This document shows positions 8,997 to 17,974 of a stretch of 64,000 bases of DNA, piece by piece. Each line of letters starts with the position of its first letter. Position 1 is the stretch's first letter. The stretch covers positions 62,001 through 126,000 of the forward strand of contig NZ_JACAWV010000008.1 in the NCBI RefSeq assembly GCF_013390595.1, in the 5' to 3' direction. A program made the translations under genes and the position numbers. Under the pieces are notes generated by a model. The model saw only the letters and a list, made by a program, of their open reading frames with translations. It did not search any database and was not told where the DNA came from. The DNA is from Rhizobium sp. RM. GTDB taxonomy: Bacteria; Pseudomonadota; Alphaproteobacteria; Rhizobiales; Rhizobiaceae.

Positions 8997-10307
8997 TTGA
9001 TCCCCCAGGAAATCATCCGCCGCAAGCGTGACGGGTTGCACCTCGATCCGGAGGAGATTTCCGGATTCGTCGAGGCCCTGTCATCGGGGCAGATTTCCGA
9101 AGGCCAGGCCGCAGCTTTTGCCATGGCAGTTTTCTTTCGTGGCATGAGCCGCGACGAAACAGTCGCATTGACGCTTGCCATGCGTGACAGTGGCGATGTT
9201 CTCTCCTGGAATGAGGTTGGCAAGCCCATTGCGGATAAACATTCGACCGGCGGCGTCGGTGACAATGTCTCATTGATGCTGGCCCCGATTGTGGCCGCCT
9301 GTGGGTTGGCGGTTCCGATGATCTCCGGCAGGGGACTTGGGCACACGGGTGGCACGCTCGATAAGCTTGAGGCCATTCCCGGCTACAACGTCATGCCGGA
9401 TGAGATGCTCTTTCGAAAGGCCGTGCGTGACGCAGGCTGCGCGATCATTGGTCAGACCGGTGATCTTGCTCCGGCCGACAAGCGCCTTTACGCCATTCGT
9501 GATGTGACCGCTACAGTCGATTCCATTCCGTTGATCACCGCGTCCATTCTGTCGAAAAAGCTCGCCGCCGGTCTGGAAACACTTGTTCTTGACGTCAAGG
9601 TTGGCAATGGCGCTTTCATGCAGGATATGGAGGAGGCACGCAGCCTGGCGCGTTCGCTGGTCGACGTCGCGAATGGTGCGGGTCTGCCGACCGCTGCTTT
9701 GATCACCGACATGAACCAGCCACTTGGCGATGCTGCCGGAAATGCGGTCGAAATCCTCAATTGCCTGGACTTTCTTCATGGACGGAAGGCGGGAACCCGT
9801 CTTGAGGACGTTGTCATGTGTTTCGCCGCGGAAATGCTGGTGCAGAGCGGGGTAGTCGGGACGCTTGAGGATGGCAGAGCGAAGGCTGCCGAGGCTTTGG
9901 CTTCCGGCCAGGCGGTGGAGGCTTTTGCGCGCATGGTCACAGCGCTCGGTGGTCCTGTCGACTTCGTGCAACGACCGGCGCAATACCTGCCCGCAGCGCC
10001 TGTCGTCGTGCCCGTTCCTGCCGGCCAAAGCGGTTGGTTGACGTCCTGTGGGACGCGCGACGTGGGCATGATCGTTGTGGAACTTGGTGGCGGGCGGCGC
10101 AAACCGTCGGACACCGTTGATCCTTCCGTGGGCCTATCCGGAATTTTGCCGTTGGGGACCAGGGTGGAGAAGGGTGAACCCATCGCCTTCGTCCATGCCG
10201 CATCACAGGACGCCGCTGCACGCGCAGTCGACAGAGTGCTGGAAAGCTATACGGTCGATACCGTCACGGCCGATATCGCTCCGGTCATATGCGAGCGGAT
10301 CACCTGA
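8997..10307 (+). CDS. deoA: Thymidine phosphorylase
   Basis: Phosphorolysis of thymidine/deoxyuridine to base and deoxyribose-1-phosphate. The start region IPQEIIRRKRDG and the hallmark KHSTGGVGDNVSLMLAPIVAACG, ISGRGLGHTGGTLDKLE and VGNGAFM blocks identify the family, and the C-terminal swivelling domain follows. The length of about 436 residues fits. Start choice is uncertain: a TTG at 8997 matches where homologues begin, while in-frame GTG codons at 8958/8961 would overlap deoC. The last 8 bp overlap the stop region of the convergent aspartic protease gene. Confidence 0.93.
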   Translation: MIPQEIIRRKRDGLHLDPEEISGFVEALSSGQISEGQAAAFAMAVFFRGMSRDETVALTLAMRDSGDVLSWNEVGKPIADKHSTGGVGDNVSLMLAPIVAACGLAVPMISGRGLGHTGGTLDKLEAIPGYNVMPDEMLFRKAVRDAGCAIIGQTGDLAPADKRLYAIRDVTATVDSIPLITASILSKKLAAGLETLVLDVKVGNGAFMQDMEEARSLARSLVDVANGAGLPTAALITDMNQPLGDAAGNAVEILNCLDFLHGRKAGTRLEDVVMCFAAEMLVQSGVVGTLEDGRAKAAEALASGQAVEAFARMVTALGGPVDFVQRPAQYLPAAPVVVPVPAGQSGWLTSCGTRDVGMIVVELGGGRRKPSDTVDPSVGLSGILPLGTRVEKGEPIAFVHAASQDAAARAVDRVLESYTVDTVTADIAPVICERIT

Positions 10308-10809
10308 CGAGCCGCAGTTCGTCTCCGGCAACCTTGAACGACGAGAGTTGCCTCAGAAAGCTCATGCCAATCAGCGTTTTGCCGAGTGCATTGTCCTTCA
10401 GCACAATTGCATCGACGTTTTGAACACGGATCGCGCCGATTTCCACCCGGTCCAGCCTGATGTAAGCGGCTTTGGTTTTGCCGTTGGCTGTCGAGATCGG
10501 ATATTTGAAATCGAGACTGTTTACACCGAAACCGAGGCGCCGCGCAGTTGATTCATTGATCGCGACCGTTGATGCACCGGTATCGACAAGACCATCGAAC
10601 GGTTTGCCATTGAGACGGAAAGCGGCATTGAAGTGGCCGTTTGCATCCGCTTTGAGGGTGACAGTGCCAAGCGATACCGGCTGGGCTTTCACCGGCGCCG
10701 CTTTTTCAGCTTCGGGAGCAGGGCGCGTGTGAAATTTTTCTATGAGTGCAGGGATCTGCGTTGCACTGACCGAGAGGCTGACAAGAAGGAAAATCGTACG
10801 CGCCAGCAA
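10300..10809 (-). CDS. Retropepsin-like aspartic protease, membrane-anchored (TIGR02281-like)
   Basis: 169-residue protein with an N-terminal hydrophobic anchor (residues 3-20), a Pro/Ala/Glu/Lys-rich linker to about residue 45, and a single retropepsin-type domain. The catalytic motif DTGAS sits at residues 76-80, and ALGKTLIGMSFLRQL supplies the downstream flap/Gly-rich motif. Such clan AA proteases act as dimers, probably facing the periplasm; substrates are unknown. The start is TTG at 10809 with GGGAG 8 bp upstream. It converges on deoA with an 8-bp overlap of coding ends, so it is not part of the salvage operon. Confidence 0.82.
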   Translation of the reverse strand: MLARTIFLLVSLSVSATQIPALIEKFHTRPAPEAEKAAPVKAQPVSLGTVTLKADANGHFNAAFRLNGKPFDGLVDTGASTVAINESTARRLGFGVNSLDFKYPISTANGKTKAAYIRLDRVEIGAIRVQNVDAIVLKDNALGKTLIGMSFLRQLSSFKVAGDELRLVR

Positions 10810-10880
10810 GGATATGCTCCCGAAATGGATTGAACCAAAATGAGCATAAACCGCAAAACACCGAAAAATCCTGAATCAAG

Positions 10881-10917
10881 AACGCCATTTGCCAGATGTC
10901 ATCCGGCAAATGGCGTT
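10881..10917 (-). terminator. 13-bp perfect stem-loop downstream of upp
   Basis: AACGCCATTTGCC and GGCAAATGGCGTT form a perfect 13-bp stem with an 11-nt loop, 26 bp past the upp stop. On the minus strand the next bases are CTTGATTCAGGATTTTT, an interrupted T-rich tail. Likely terminator of upp, perhaps shared with other transcripts. Confidence 0.6.
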
Positions 10918-10942
10918 GATGGTTAAGGTTCGGTGGACGGAA

Positions 10943-11572
10943 TTACTTCGTTCCGTACATCCGGTCGCCCGCGTCACCAAGACCCGGAACGATGTAGCCC
11001 TGCTCGTTCAGGTGGCTGTCGATGGACGCAGTAAAGATCGGCACATCGGGATGCGCTTCGCGAAAGTTCTTGATGCCTTCGGGTGCAGCAAGCAGACACA
11101 GGAAACGAATGTTCTTTGCGCCGCGTTCTTTCAGTTTCTCGACTGCGGCAATCGACGAGTTGCCCGTTGCCAGCATGGGGTCGACAACGATGATCAGGCG
11201 CGCGTCGAGGCTCTCTGGTGCCTTGAAGTAATATTCGACAGCTTCCAGCGTTTCATGGTCGCGATAGACCCCAATATGGGAAACGCGGGCAGAAGGAACC
11301 AGCTCCAGCATGCCTTCCAGAAGACCGTTTCCGGCGCGCAGGATCGATGCGAAAACCAGCTTCTTGCCCTCGAGCACGGGTGCTTCAATGGTTTCCAGCG
11401 GCGTATCGATGGTCTCCGTCGTCATTTCCAGATCGCGCGTGACTTCGTAGCAGAGCAGCGTTGAGATTTCGCGCAGCAGACGGCGGAAACCGGCCGTGGA
11501 CGTTTCCTTCTTGCGCATGATGGTGAGTTTGTGCCGCACCAGCGGATGATCGATTACTGTAACGCCGTCCAT
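10943..11572 (-). CDS. upp: Uracil phosphoribosyltransferase
   Basis: Converts uracil and PRPP to UMP, recovering the base released by the phosphorylases encoded upstream. The 209-residue protein starts [20 protein letters not shown], the standard UPRT N terminus. It has the PRPP-binding loop [12 protein letters not shown], the [10 protein letters not shown] region and a C-terminal uracil-binding [13 protein letters not shown]. Length and motifs are typical. It is transcribed opposite to the import operon and probably apart from add, with about 100 bp between them. Confidence 0.96.
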   Translation of the reverse strand: MDGVTVIDHPLVRHKLTIMRKKETSTAGFRRLLREISTLLCYEVTRDLEMTTETIDTPLETIEAPVLEGKKLVFASILRAGNGLLEGMLELVPSARVSHIGVYRDHETLEAVEYYFKAPESLDARLIIVVDPMLATGNSSIAAVEKLKERGAKNIRFLCLLAAPEGIKNFREAHPDVPIFTASIDSHLNEQGYIVPGLGDAGDRMYGTK

Positions 11573-11671
11573 GAAAACTGGCCTTCCCTCGTTTCTTTGA
11601 TACTTTTGTCATTCACCGAAAGCGTCGCTTTCGCAAGTGTTTCAGGGTGTTTTTGTCCCGATTGCTTTTCC

Positions 11672-12649
11672 TTAAACCGAATCCAGTTTTGCCAGCAGCC
11701 GTTCCCGTGTCGGTTCGTCGACAAAGGCGCATTGAAGCGCCGTTCTGGTCATGTCGTTGATCTCTGCATCGCTGAACCCGAACGTCGTCGAGGCGAGTTC
11801 GTATTCCCGCACAAGCGATGTGAAGAAGAACGGCGGATCGTCGGAATTGATGCAGACCCGCACGCCGGCGTCGCGCAACCGCTTGAGCGGATGCTGGTCA
11901 AAATCCGGATAGACATTGAGCGCGATGTTGGAACCGGGGCAAACTTCCAGAACGGTGCCGCTATCGGCAAGTCTCGACACCAGAGATGCGTCTTCAATGG
12001 CGCGAACACCATGGCCGATGCGTGCGGGTTTGACGAGATCGAGAGCATCGCTCACGCTGAACGGTCCGCAGACTTCGCCTGCATGGATCGTCAACCCAAG
12101 GCCAGCGTCACGGGCGATATCGAAGGCGCGTGCATAATCGGCGACACGGCCCATGCGTTCTTCGCCGGCCATGTTGAAGCCGGTGACGAGGGGATGTGCC
12201 GTTCTGGCGGCATATTCAGCTGCGGCAATAACGCGGTCGGGACCGAAATGTCGTTCACCGGTGACGATGATGCGTGCTTCGATGCCGGTCTTTTCCTTGG
12301 CAACGCGAATGCCTTCCGCGATGCCCTGGAGGTAGGCATCGGCGCCAAGGCCAATACGATCGCCATGATCGGGCGAGATGATCAGTTCGCTGTAGATGGT
12401 ATTGGCAGCGGCAAGCTCGGTGAGATAGGCCTCCGTCAGGACCGCATAGTCCTCATCTGTCTTGAAGACCTGCGCGACGGCATCGTAGCAGCGAATGAAC
12501 TCGGCGAAATCGGTCCAGACATATTTTCCGTCACGCAGAAAGCTGCTGCTGTCGATACCGTATTTTTGCGCCTGCACCGCAACAAGGTCAGGCGGTGCCG
12601 CACCTTCGAGATGGCAATGGATTTCCGCTTTCAGCAAATGGGATGTCAA
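11672..12649 (-). CDS. add: Adenosine (or adenine) deaminase, amidohydrolase family
   Basis: Zinc-dependent hydrolytic deaminase of 325 residues. Metal ligands and catalytic residues are visible: HCHLEG at about residues 11-16, IHAGE (catalytic Glu) near the middle, IGHG with the next His, and INSDDPPFF with the Asp pair. The NSDDP form is also seen in adenine deaminases of this superfamily, so adenosine versus adenine cannot be settled by reading. Genomic context (phosphopentomutase overlapping by ATGA, nucleoside importer next door) favours adenosine to inosine. It lies downstream of deoB in one transcription unit. Confidence 0.88.
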   Translation of the reverse strand: MTSHLLKAEIHCHLEGAAPPDLVAVQAQKYGIDSSSFLRDGKYVWTDFAEFIRCYDAVAQVFKTDEDYAVLTEAYLTELAAANTIYSELIISPDHGDRIGLGADAYLQGIAEGIRVAKEKTGIEARIIVTGERHFGPDRVIAAAEYAARTAHPLVTGFNMAGEERMGRVADYARAFDIARDAGLGLTIHAGEVCGPFSVSDALDLVKPARIGHGVRAIEDASLVSRLADSGTVLEVCPGSNIALNVYPDFDQHPLKRLRDAGVRVCINSDDPPFFFTSLVREYELASTTFGFSDAEINDMTRTALQCAFVDEPTRERLLAKLDSV

Positions 12650-13866
12650 ATGAAGCTCCTGCCGTGTGCGCCGACATCTATTCCAAGGTGGCGGGCAATG
12701 CTTTCACCAATATCGGCGTAAGAGGGTCGAATACCGAGATCACGAGACCGTATGCCTGGTCCGAATGCCATGATCGGCACGCGTTCTCGGGTGTGATCCG
12801 TACCGCGCCATGTCGGGTCGCAGCCATGGTCGGCGGTAAGAAAGGCAATGTCTCCCGGCTTCATCTTGCGATGAATTTCGGGAATGCGTGCATCGAAGGC
12901 TTCGAGCGCTGCGGCATAACCTGCCACATCGCGTCGATGGCCGTAGATCATGTCGAAATCGACGAAATTGGTGAAGACCAGATCTCCGTCTTCGGCCTCG
13001 TCTATCGCCTGCAGGGTCGCATCCATCAGCGCCGCATTGCCATTGGCCTTGATGACGCGAGATATGCCCTGATGTGCGTAGATGTCGCCGATCTTGCCGA
13101 TGGCGTGAACCTTGCGTCCTGCTTCGACCAGTCTGTCCAGAAGGGTCGGCTCCGGTGGAAGAACGGAAAAGTCCCGGCGGTTTCCGGTGCGCTCGAACGT
13201 CGCGACCGTCTCACCAACGAAAGGACGGGCAATGACGCGGCCAATATTCAGCGGGTCGACGAGTTTGCGAACGATCTGGCAGAATGCAAGAAGCCGCTCC
13301 AGCCCGAAATGGGTTTCGTGAGCTGCAATCTGAAACACCGAGTCGGAGGAGGTGTAGCAGATGGGTTTGCCCGTACGGATATGCTCCTCGCCGAAACGGG
13401 CGATGATCTCCGTTCCTGACGCATGGCAATTGCCAAGAATGCCCGGAACATTGCCTTCTTCGCAGATCGCTGCAACGAGTTCGGCGGAAAAGGCGTCACC
13501 CTCCGTCGGAAAGTAGCCCCACTCGAACCGGACGGGTGTACCGGCAATCTCCCAATGACCTGACGGCGTATCCTTGCCCTTAGAAACCTCGCTGGCGCAA
13601 CCATGCAGGCCGTATATACGTTCCGGCAACTCCATGCCTGCGGGCATGTCGCCACTTGCCAGTTCCGCAATGTTGAGGAGACCGAGCGATGTCATGTTCG
13701 GCAATTTCAGGGGGCCAGCGCGCAAGCCCGGGCGATCTGCAGCGCCCGCCGCGCAGAACTCTGCAATGTGGCCCAAAGTGTTGGAACCAAGATCGCCATA
13801 ATGGTCCGCATCCGGTGCGCCGCCCACACCGAAGGAATCAAGAACCAGAAGAAACGCACGTGCCAT
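12646..13866 (-). CDS. deoB: Phosphopentomutase
   Basis: Interconverts (deoxy)ribose-1-phosphate and 5-phosphate, linking the phosphorylases to deoC and the pentose phosphate pathway. The 406-residue alkaline-phosphatase-superfamily protein has [17 protein letters not shown] at the start (first Mn site), [25 protein letters not shown], and [18 protein letters not shown] with metal-binding Asp/His. All are standard for DeoB. Its stop overlaps add (ATGA). The 5' leader contains a stem-loop followed by a T-run only 9 nt from the start codon. Confidence 0.96.
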   Translation of the reverse strand: MARAFLLVLDSFGVGGAPDADHYGDLGSNTLGHIAEFCAAGAADRPGLRAGPLKLPNMTSLGLLNIAELASGDMPAGMELPERIYGLHGCASEVSKGKDTPSGHWEIAGTPVRFEWGYFPTEGDAFSAELVAAICEEGNVPGILGNCHASGTEIIARFGEEHIRTGKPICYTSSDSVFQIAAHETHFGLERLLAFCQIVRKLVDPLNIGRVIARPFVGETVATFERTGNRRDFSVLPPEPTLLDRLVEAGRKVHAIGKIGDIYAHQGISRVIKANGNAALMDATLQAIDEAEDGDLVFTNFVDFDMIYGHRRDVAGYAAALEAFDARIPEIHRKMKPGDIAFLTADHGCDPTWRGTDHTRERVPIMAFGPGIRSRDLGIRPSYADIGESIARHLGIDVGAHGRSFI

Positions 13867-13875
13867 GTGTCACCA

Positions 13876-13901
13876 CAAAAAGCGCGGCACGATCTGCCGC
13901 G
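13876..13901 (-). terminator. Rho-independent terminator-like hairpin between surf1 and deoB
   Basis: On the minus strand CGCGGCA-GATCG-TGCCGCG is followed by CTTTTTG. It can terminate the cyo-surf1 transcript, and it also lies in the predicted 5' leader of deoB, just upstream of its ATG. Confidence 0.65.
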
Positions 13902-13914
13902 ACCCAAAACGACT

Positions 13915-13944
13915 TATATAGAGCACTGGAAGGTGAACTGTGAA
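13915..13944 (-). promoter_or_regulatory. Candidate deoB promoter
   Basis: Minus strand TTCACA (13944-13939), 18-bp spacer, TATATA (13920-13915). The transcription start would fall just before the hairpin at 13901-13876. Confidence 0.45.
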
Positions 13945-13966
13945 ACGCTTTATTGGTCGGCGTCCG

Positions 13967-14734
13967 TCAGTCGTTCTGTGAGGGCTGTTTCGGCGCATTG
14001 AGATTGCGGGTCACATACCAGCCTGCAACGACCACCATCGCAGCCAGTATGTACCAGGTGATTGCGTAGGAGAGATGGCTGTTGGGGAAGGTCAGCATGG
14101 TCTTGCCACCGATTGGCAGACCACCGGGATTGGCTGTTGCATCCGCATCGACGTAGAAGGGGGCGGCATGCGCTAGACCCTTGGTTGAGGTGATTTCGGC
14201 AACGTTGCGCGAATACCAGCGATTATTAGCAGGATCGTTGGTTCTGAGGAAAAGGCCCCCGGTTTCGGGTGCACGCATCAGTCCCACCACGTCGACAGGA
14301 CCCGTGATCTCACCTTCGGCGCGCGTGGATGGATCGCGTTTATCCGAGGGAACAAAGCCGCGGTTGACGATGACAAGCGATCCGTCATCGCGCTGCAAGG
14401 GGGTCAGAACCCAGTATCCGGGACCCAGATCCGACACCGTATAGACCTGCACCTCTTCCTGATGGAGATAGGTGCCGGTGAGGCGGACACGGCGATATTC
14501 ATATTGGGCTGGATCGGCAAGGGCGGCCCAATCGTTCTCGGCGGGTGCGTCAACCGGCGTGGCATGAGCCCGCTCCTCAACGCGTGCGATGAGATCGAGC
14601 TTCCAGGACAGGCGCTTCACCTGCCACGTGCCGAGCGCCAGCAGGCAGCCTGTGAGAATGACGGTCAGGAAAATCACGACAATTGCCGCAGGACGAATCC
14701 GTCGGGAAGGGGTCGGGTTTGTCAGGCTGTTCAT
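13967..14734 (-). CDS. SURF1-family oxidase assembly protein
   Basis: Inner-membrane protein (255 residues) with a transmembrane helix near each end: about residues 17-38 (IVVIFLTVILTGCLLALGTW) and close to the C terminus (ITWYILAAMVVVAGWYVTRN). SURF1 signatures are LALGTWQVKRLSWK, GPGYWVLTPLQRDDG, VNRGFVP and HLSYAITWYILA. SURF1 proteins help insert or deliver heme to terminal oxidases. Its position at the end of the cyo operon points to the quinol-oxidase-associated SURF1 subtype. The ATG at 14734 gives the expected short cytosolic N terminus. Confidence 0.93.
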   Translation of the reverse strand: MNSLTNPTPSRRIRPAAIVVIFLTVILTGCLLALGTWQVKRLSWKLDLIARVEERAHATPVDAPAENDWAALADPAQYEYRRVRLTGTYLHQEEVQVYTVSDLGPGYWVLTPLQRDDGSLVIVNRGFVPSDKRDPSTRAEGEITGPVDVVGLMRAPETGGLFLRTNDPANNRWYSRNVAEITSTKGLAHAAPFYVDADATANPGGLPIGGKTMLTFPNSHLSYAITWYILAAMVVVAGWYVTRNLNAPKQPSQND

Positions 14735-14758
14735 TGGAGCTATATCCTGCTCAACACA

Positions 14759-14794
14759 TAACCCCATGAATCCGCTCTCCGATTCATGGGGTTA
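14759..14794. other. Perfect 14-bp inverted repeat between cyoD and surf1
   Basis: TAACCCCATGAATC and GATTCATGGGGTTA, separated by 8 nt. No T-run on either side, so it is probably an mRNA stem-loop (processing or stability) within the cyoABCD-surf1 message rather than a terminator. Confidence 0.6.
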
Positions 14795-14858
14795 TGGGTC
14801 TTCCGGAGAGGCAGCCCGCAAGCAATGCGGGCTGCGAATGGTACGCTATCCAGGCCCG

Positions 14859-15269
14859 TCAGGGCAGGTTACGCATCTGTTCCATGGTCATCGTCGGCAT
14901 CATGTTCTTGTTCATGTTGTACATGACCCAGAGCGAGCCCACGAGCGTGATCATGACAACGACCAGCGTGAACAGCAGCGACATGAAGATCCAGCCGCCC
15001 TGCGACTTTGTGTTCATGTGCAGGAAGTAGATCATGTGCACGAAAACCTGGATGACACCGAGGACCATGATGATGAGCACGGTCGTTGTGCGGTTTTCAA
15101 TGACATCGCCCATGACCAGCCAGAACGGGATAGCCGTCAGGATGACCGAGAGGATGAAGCCGATCATGTAGCTCTTGAAGGAGCCATGATCTTCTCCACT
15201 GGCGTGGTGATGATCGTGACCGTGATCATGCGAATGACCGTGGTCGTGCGTGTGTGTGTTCGAACCCAT
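14859..15269 (-). CDS. cyoD: Cytochrome o ubiquinol oxidase subunit IV
   Basis: Small accessory membrane subunit of the bo3-type quinol oxidase, 136 residues with three hydrophobic segments after about residue 35. The family blocks SYMIGFILSVILTAIPFWLV and QVFVHMIYFLHMN are present. The N-terminal 29 residues are unusual for their richness in histidine (11 His among alternating Asp, Gly and Ser). The start at 15269 overlaps the cyoC stop (ATGA), which fixes it over an in-frame upstream start. Role: assembly or stabilisation of the Cu-B site region of subunit I, by family knowledge. Confidence 0.94.
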   Translation of the reverse strand: MGSNTHTHDHGHSHDHGHDHHHASGEDHGSFKSYMIGFILSVILTAIPFWLVMGDVIENRTTTVLIIMVLGVIQVFVHMIYFLHMNTKSQGGWIFMSLLFTLVVVMITLVGSLWVMYNMNKNMMPTMTMEQMRNLP

Positions 15270-15895
15270 CACAGAACTCCAACCAGATAGACGAAGGAAA
15301 AGACGCCGATCCAGATGACGTCGAGGAAGTGCCAGAACATCGAAAGGCACGTCAGGCGGCGCATGTTTGCTTCATGCAGGCCGAACTTCTTGACCTGCAC
15401 CATCAACGTCACGAGCCAGATCACGCCGAAGGTAACGTGCAGACCGTGCGTGCCGACCAGCGCGAAGAACGCCGACAGGAAGGCAGAACGCTGCGGACCA
15501 GCACCTTCATGGATCAGGTGGTGGAATTCGTAGAGTTCGAGACCAAGGAATGCCAGGCCGAACACACCGGTGATCGCAAGCCAGATCAGCGTCGTGTTGA
15601 TGTTCTTCTTCTGGGCCTCCAGCATGGCGAAGCCATAGGTGATGGAGGAGAACAGCAGGAAGCCGGTGTTGATTGCGACCAGCTTGAGATCAAAGAGATC
15701 CGCACCGGACGGACCGGCCGCATAACTGCGACCGACCACGGCATAGGTTGCGAAGAGCGTTGCAAAGATAAGGCAGTCGCTCATCAGGTACAGCCAGAAA
15801 CCCAGCGAAGTGCCGTTTTCCGGATGGTGGTCTTCCTTCAGGTAGAAGACCGGCTTTTCCGCGCCATTGGCGCTTTGGGCAGGTGCTTGAGACAT
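15269..15895 (-). CDS. cyoC: Cytochrome o ubiquinol oxidase subunit III
   Basis: Membrane subunit of 208 residues with five hydrophobic segments, COX3 family. Conserved parts are LGFWLYLMSDCLIFATLFATYAV, the ELYEFHHLIHEGAGPQRSAFLSAFF region, GTHGLHVTFGVIWL and FWHFLDVIWIGVFSFVYLVG. The ATG at 15895 (MSQAPAQ...) was preferred to an upstream in-frame start that overlaps cyoB. It lies 4 bp after the cyoB stop and overlaps cyoD by ATGA. Confidence 0.95.
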   Translation of the reverse strand: MSQAPAQSANGAEKPVFYLKEDHHPENGTSLGFWLYLMSDCLIFATLFATYAVVGRSYAAGPSGADLFDLKLVAINTGFLLFSSITYGFAMLEAQKKNINTTLIWLAITGVFGLAFLGLELYEFHHLIHEGAGPQRSAFLSAFFALVGTHGLHVTFGVIWLVTLMVQVKKFGLHEANMRRLTCLSMFWHFLDVIWIGVFSFVYLVGVL

Positions 15896-15899
15896 TCTG

Positions 15900-17903
15900 T
15901 TACGCCTGATTTGCAAGCAGCTTCGTACGTTCTGCTTCGACTTCCGTTACATCCGATGCCGGAATGTAATAGTCGCGATTGTAGTTGAAGGTGTGGGCGA
16001 TCGAGACCGCGATGATAGCAAGCAGGCTCAATGCAGCCAGCCACCAGATGTGCCAGACCAGAGCGAAGCCAAGCGCGACGTTGATGGCGCTGATGATGAC
16101 GCCCGCACCGGTGTTCTTCGGCATGTGGATGGGGATGAAGCCTTCCAGCGGACGCTCTGCACCGCGCTTCTTCATGTCTGCCCAGGCATCGACGTCATGC
16201 ACGACCGGCGTGAAGGCGAAGTTGTAGGCAGGCGGCGGAGAAGAGGTCGACCATTCCAGCGTACGGCCGTCGTAGGGATCGCCGGTGACGTCGCGTAGCT
16301 GCTCGCGCTTCAGGAAGCTGACGATAAGCTGGATGACGAAGCTGGCAATACCGAGTGCGATGAGGCCCGCGCCGAAGGCAGCGATTACGAACCAAATCTG
16401 CAGCGACGTGTCTTCGAACTGGCTGAGGCGGCGGGTAACACCCATCAGGCCGAGTACGTAAAGCGGCATGAAGGCGAAGTAGAAACCGACGAACCAGAAC
16501 CAGAAGGACAGCTTGCCCCAGAACGGGTCAAGGCGATAACCGAAGGCCTTGGGGAACCAGTAGACGATGCCGGCCAGCACGCCGAAGACCACGCCGCCGA
16601 TGATGGTGTTGTGGAAGTGGGCGATGAGGAACAGCGAGTTGTGCAGCACGAAGTCAGCCGGAGGAACAGCCAGCAGAACGCCAGTCATACCGCCGATGAC
16701 GAAGGTGATCATGAAGCCGACGGCCCACAGCATGGGGACATCGAACTTGATGCGGCCCTTGTACATCGTGAACAGCCAGTTGAAGATCTTCGCACCGGTC
16801 GGGATCGAGATGATCATCGTCGTGATGCCGAAGAAGGCGTTGACGCTTGCACCCGAACCCATCGTGAAGAAGTGGTGCAGCCAGACGACGTAGGCGAGAA
16901 TGGTGATGACCACCGTCGCGTAAACCATCGAGGCATAACCGAACAGACGCTTCTGCGAGAAGGTCGATACGATTTCCGAGAAGATACCGAAAGCAGGCAG
17001 AACCAGGATGTAAACTTCCGGGTGACCCCAGATCCAGATGAGGTTGACGTACATCATCGGGTTGCCGCCGAGATCGTTGGTGAAGAAGTTCGTACCAACG
17101 TAACGGTCAAGCGTGAGCAGGGCGAGTGTGCCGGTCAGGATCGGGAACGATGCCACGATCAGGATGTTCGAACACAGCGACGTCCAGACGAAGATCGGCA
17201 GGCGCATCATGGTCATGCCGGGAGCGCGCATCTTGATGATCGTCACGATCAGGTTGATACCCGATAGCGTCGTACCCACACCGGCGATCTGCAGACCCCA
17301 GATGTAATAGTCCATGCCAACACTCGGACTTCCCTGAATGCCGGAAAGCGGCGGGTAGGCCAGCCAGCCGGTCTGGGCGTATTCACCGATGAACAGCGAG
17401 ATCATGGTGATCACCGCGCCGGCCGTCGTCATCCAGAACGAGAAGTTGTTGAGGAACGGGAAGGAAACGTCACGTGCACCGATCTGGAGCGGAATGACGT
17501 AGTTCATCAGACCCGTGATCATCGGCATTGCCATGAAGAAGATCATGATCACGCCGTGAGCGGTGAAAATCTGGTCGTAGTGGTGAGGCGGCAGATAGCC
17601 TTCCGATCCGCCAGAGGCAATTGCCTGCTGGAGACGCATCATGAGCGCGTCGGCAAAGCCGCGCAGCAGCATGATCAGAGCCAGAATGATGTACATGATA
17701 CCGATCTTCTTGTGATCGATGCTCGTGAACCATTCCTTCCAGAGATAGCCCCACAGGCGGAAGTAGGTAAGGGCGCCAACGACGGCAAGACCGCCCAGCA
17801 CCACTGCCGCAAATGTGACGATCAGGATGGGCTCGTGAAGCGGGATGGACTCCCAGGTTAGTCGCCCGAATAGGAACGACGTTTGATCGGAGTTGACGAC
17901 CAT
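15900..17903 (-). CDS. cyoB: Cytochrome o ubiquinol oxidase subunit I
   Basis: Catalytic heme-copper subunit (667 residues) that reduces oxygen to water and pumps protons. The heme-copper fold is clear. The motif [12 protein letters not shown] carries a low-spin heme ligand, and [12 protein letters not shown] has the Cu-B His cross-linked to Tyr. [11 protein letters not shown] holds the Cu-B His pair, and [11 protein letters not shown] holds both heme ligands. The long form with 15 predicted helices is typical of quinol oxidases. It is flanked by cyoA upstream (71 bp) and cyoC downstream. No cyoE (heme O synthase) gene lies in this operon. Confidence 0.97.
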   Translation of the reverse strand: MVVNSDQTSFLFGRLTWESIPLHEPILIVTFAAVVLGGLAVVGALTYFRLWGYLWKEWFTSIDHKKIGIMYIILALIMLLRGFADALMMRLQQAIASGGSEGYLPPHHYDQIFTAHGVIMIFFMAMPMITGLMNYVIPLQIGARDVSFPFLNNFSFWMTTAGAVITMISLFIGEYAQTGWLAYPPLSGIQGSPSVGMDYYIWGLQIAGVGTTLSGINLIVTIIKMRAPGMTMMRLPIFVWTSLCSNILIVASFPILTGTLALLTLDRYVGTNFFTNDLGGNPMMYVNLIWIWGHPEVYILVLPAFGIFSEIVSTFSQKRLFGYASMVYATVVITILAYVVWLHHFFTMGSGASVNAFFGITTMIISIPTGAKIFNWLFTMYKGRIKFDVPMLWAVGFMITFVIGGMTGVLLAVPPADFVLHNSLFLIAHFHNTIIGGVVFGVLAGIVYWFPKAFGYRLDPFWGKLSFWFWFVGFYFAFMPLYVLGLMGVTRRLSQFEDTSLQIWFVIAAFGAGLIALGIASFVIQLIVSFLKREQLRDVTGDPYDGRTLEWSTSSPPPAYNFAFTPVVHDVDAWADMKKRGAERPLEGFIPIHMPKNTGAGVIISAINVALGFALVWHIWWLAALSLLAIIAVSIAHTFNYNRDYYIPASDVTEVEAERTKLLANQA

Positions 17904-17974
17904 TTTAGCCTCTTGGATTCAAAAACGTAAATTCGGCGCGGACAAGCCGCGCCGCAGAAAGCCGGGACGTTTCG

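Noticed and set aside
13603..14001. 132-codon plus-strand ORF across the deoB start
   Set aside because: Antisense to the deoB N terminus and its leader; Arg/Cys-rich translation typical of shadows.
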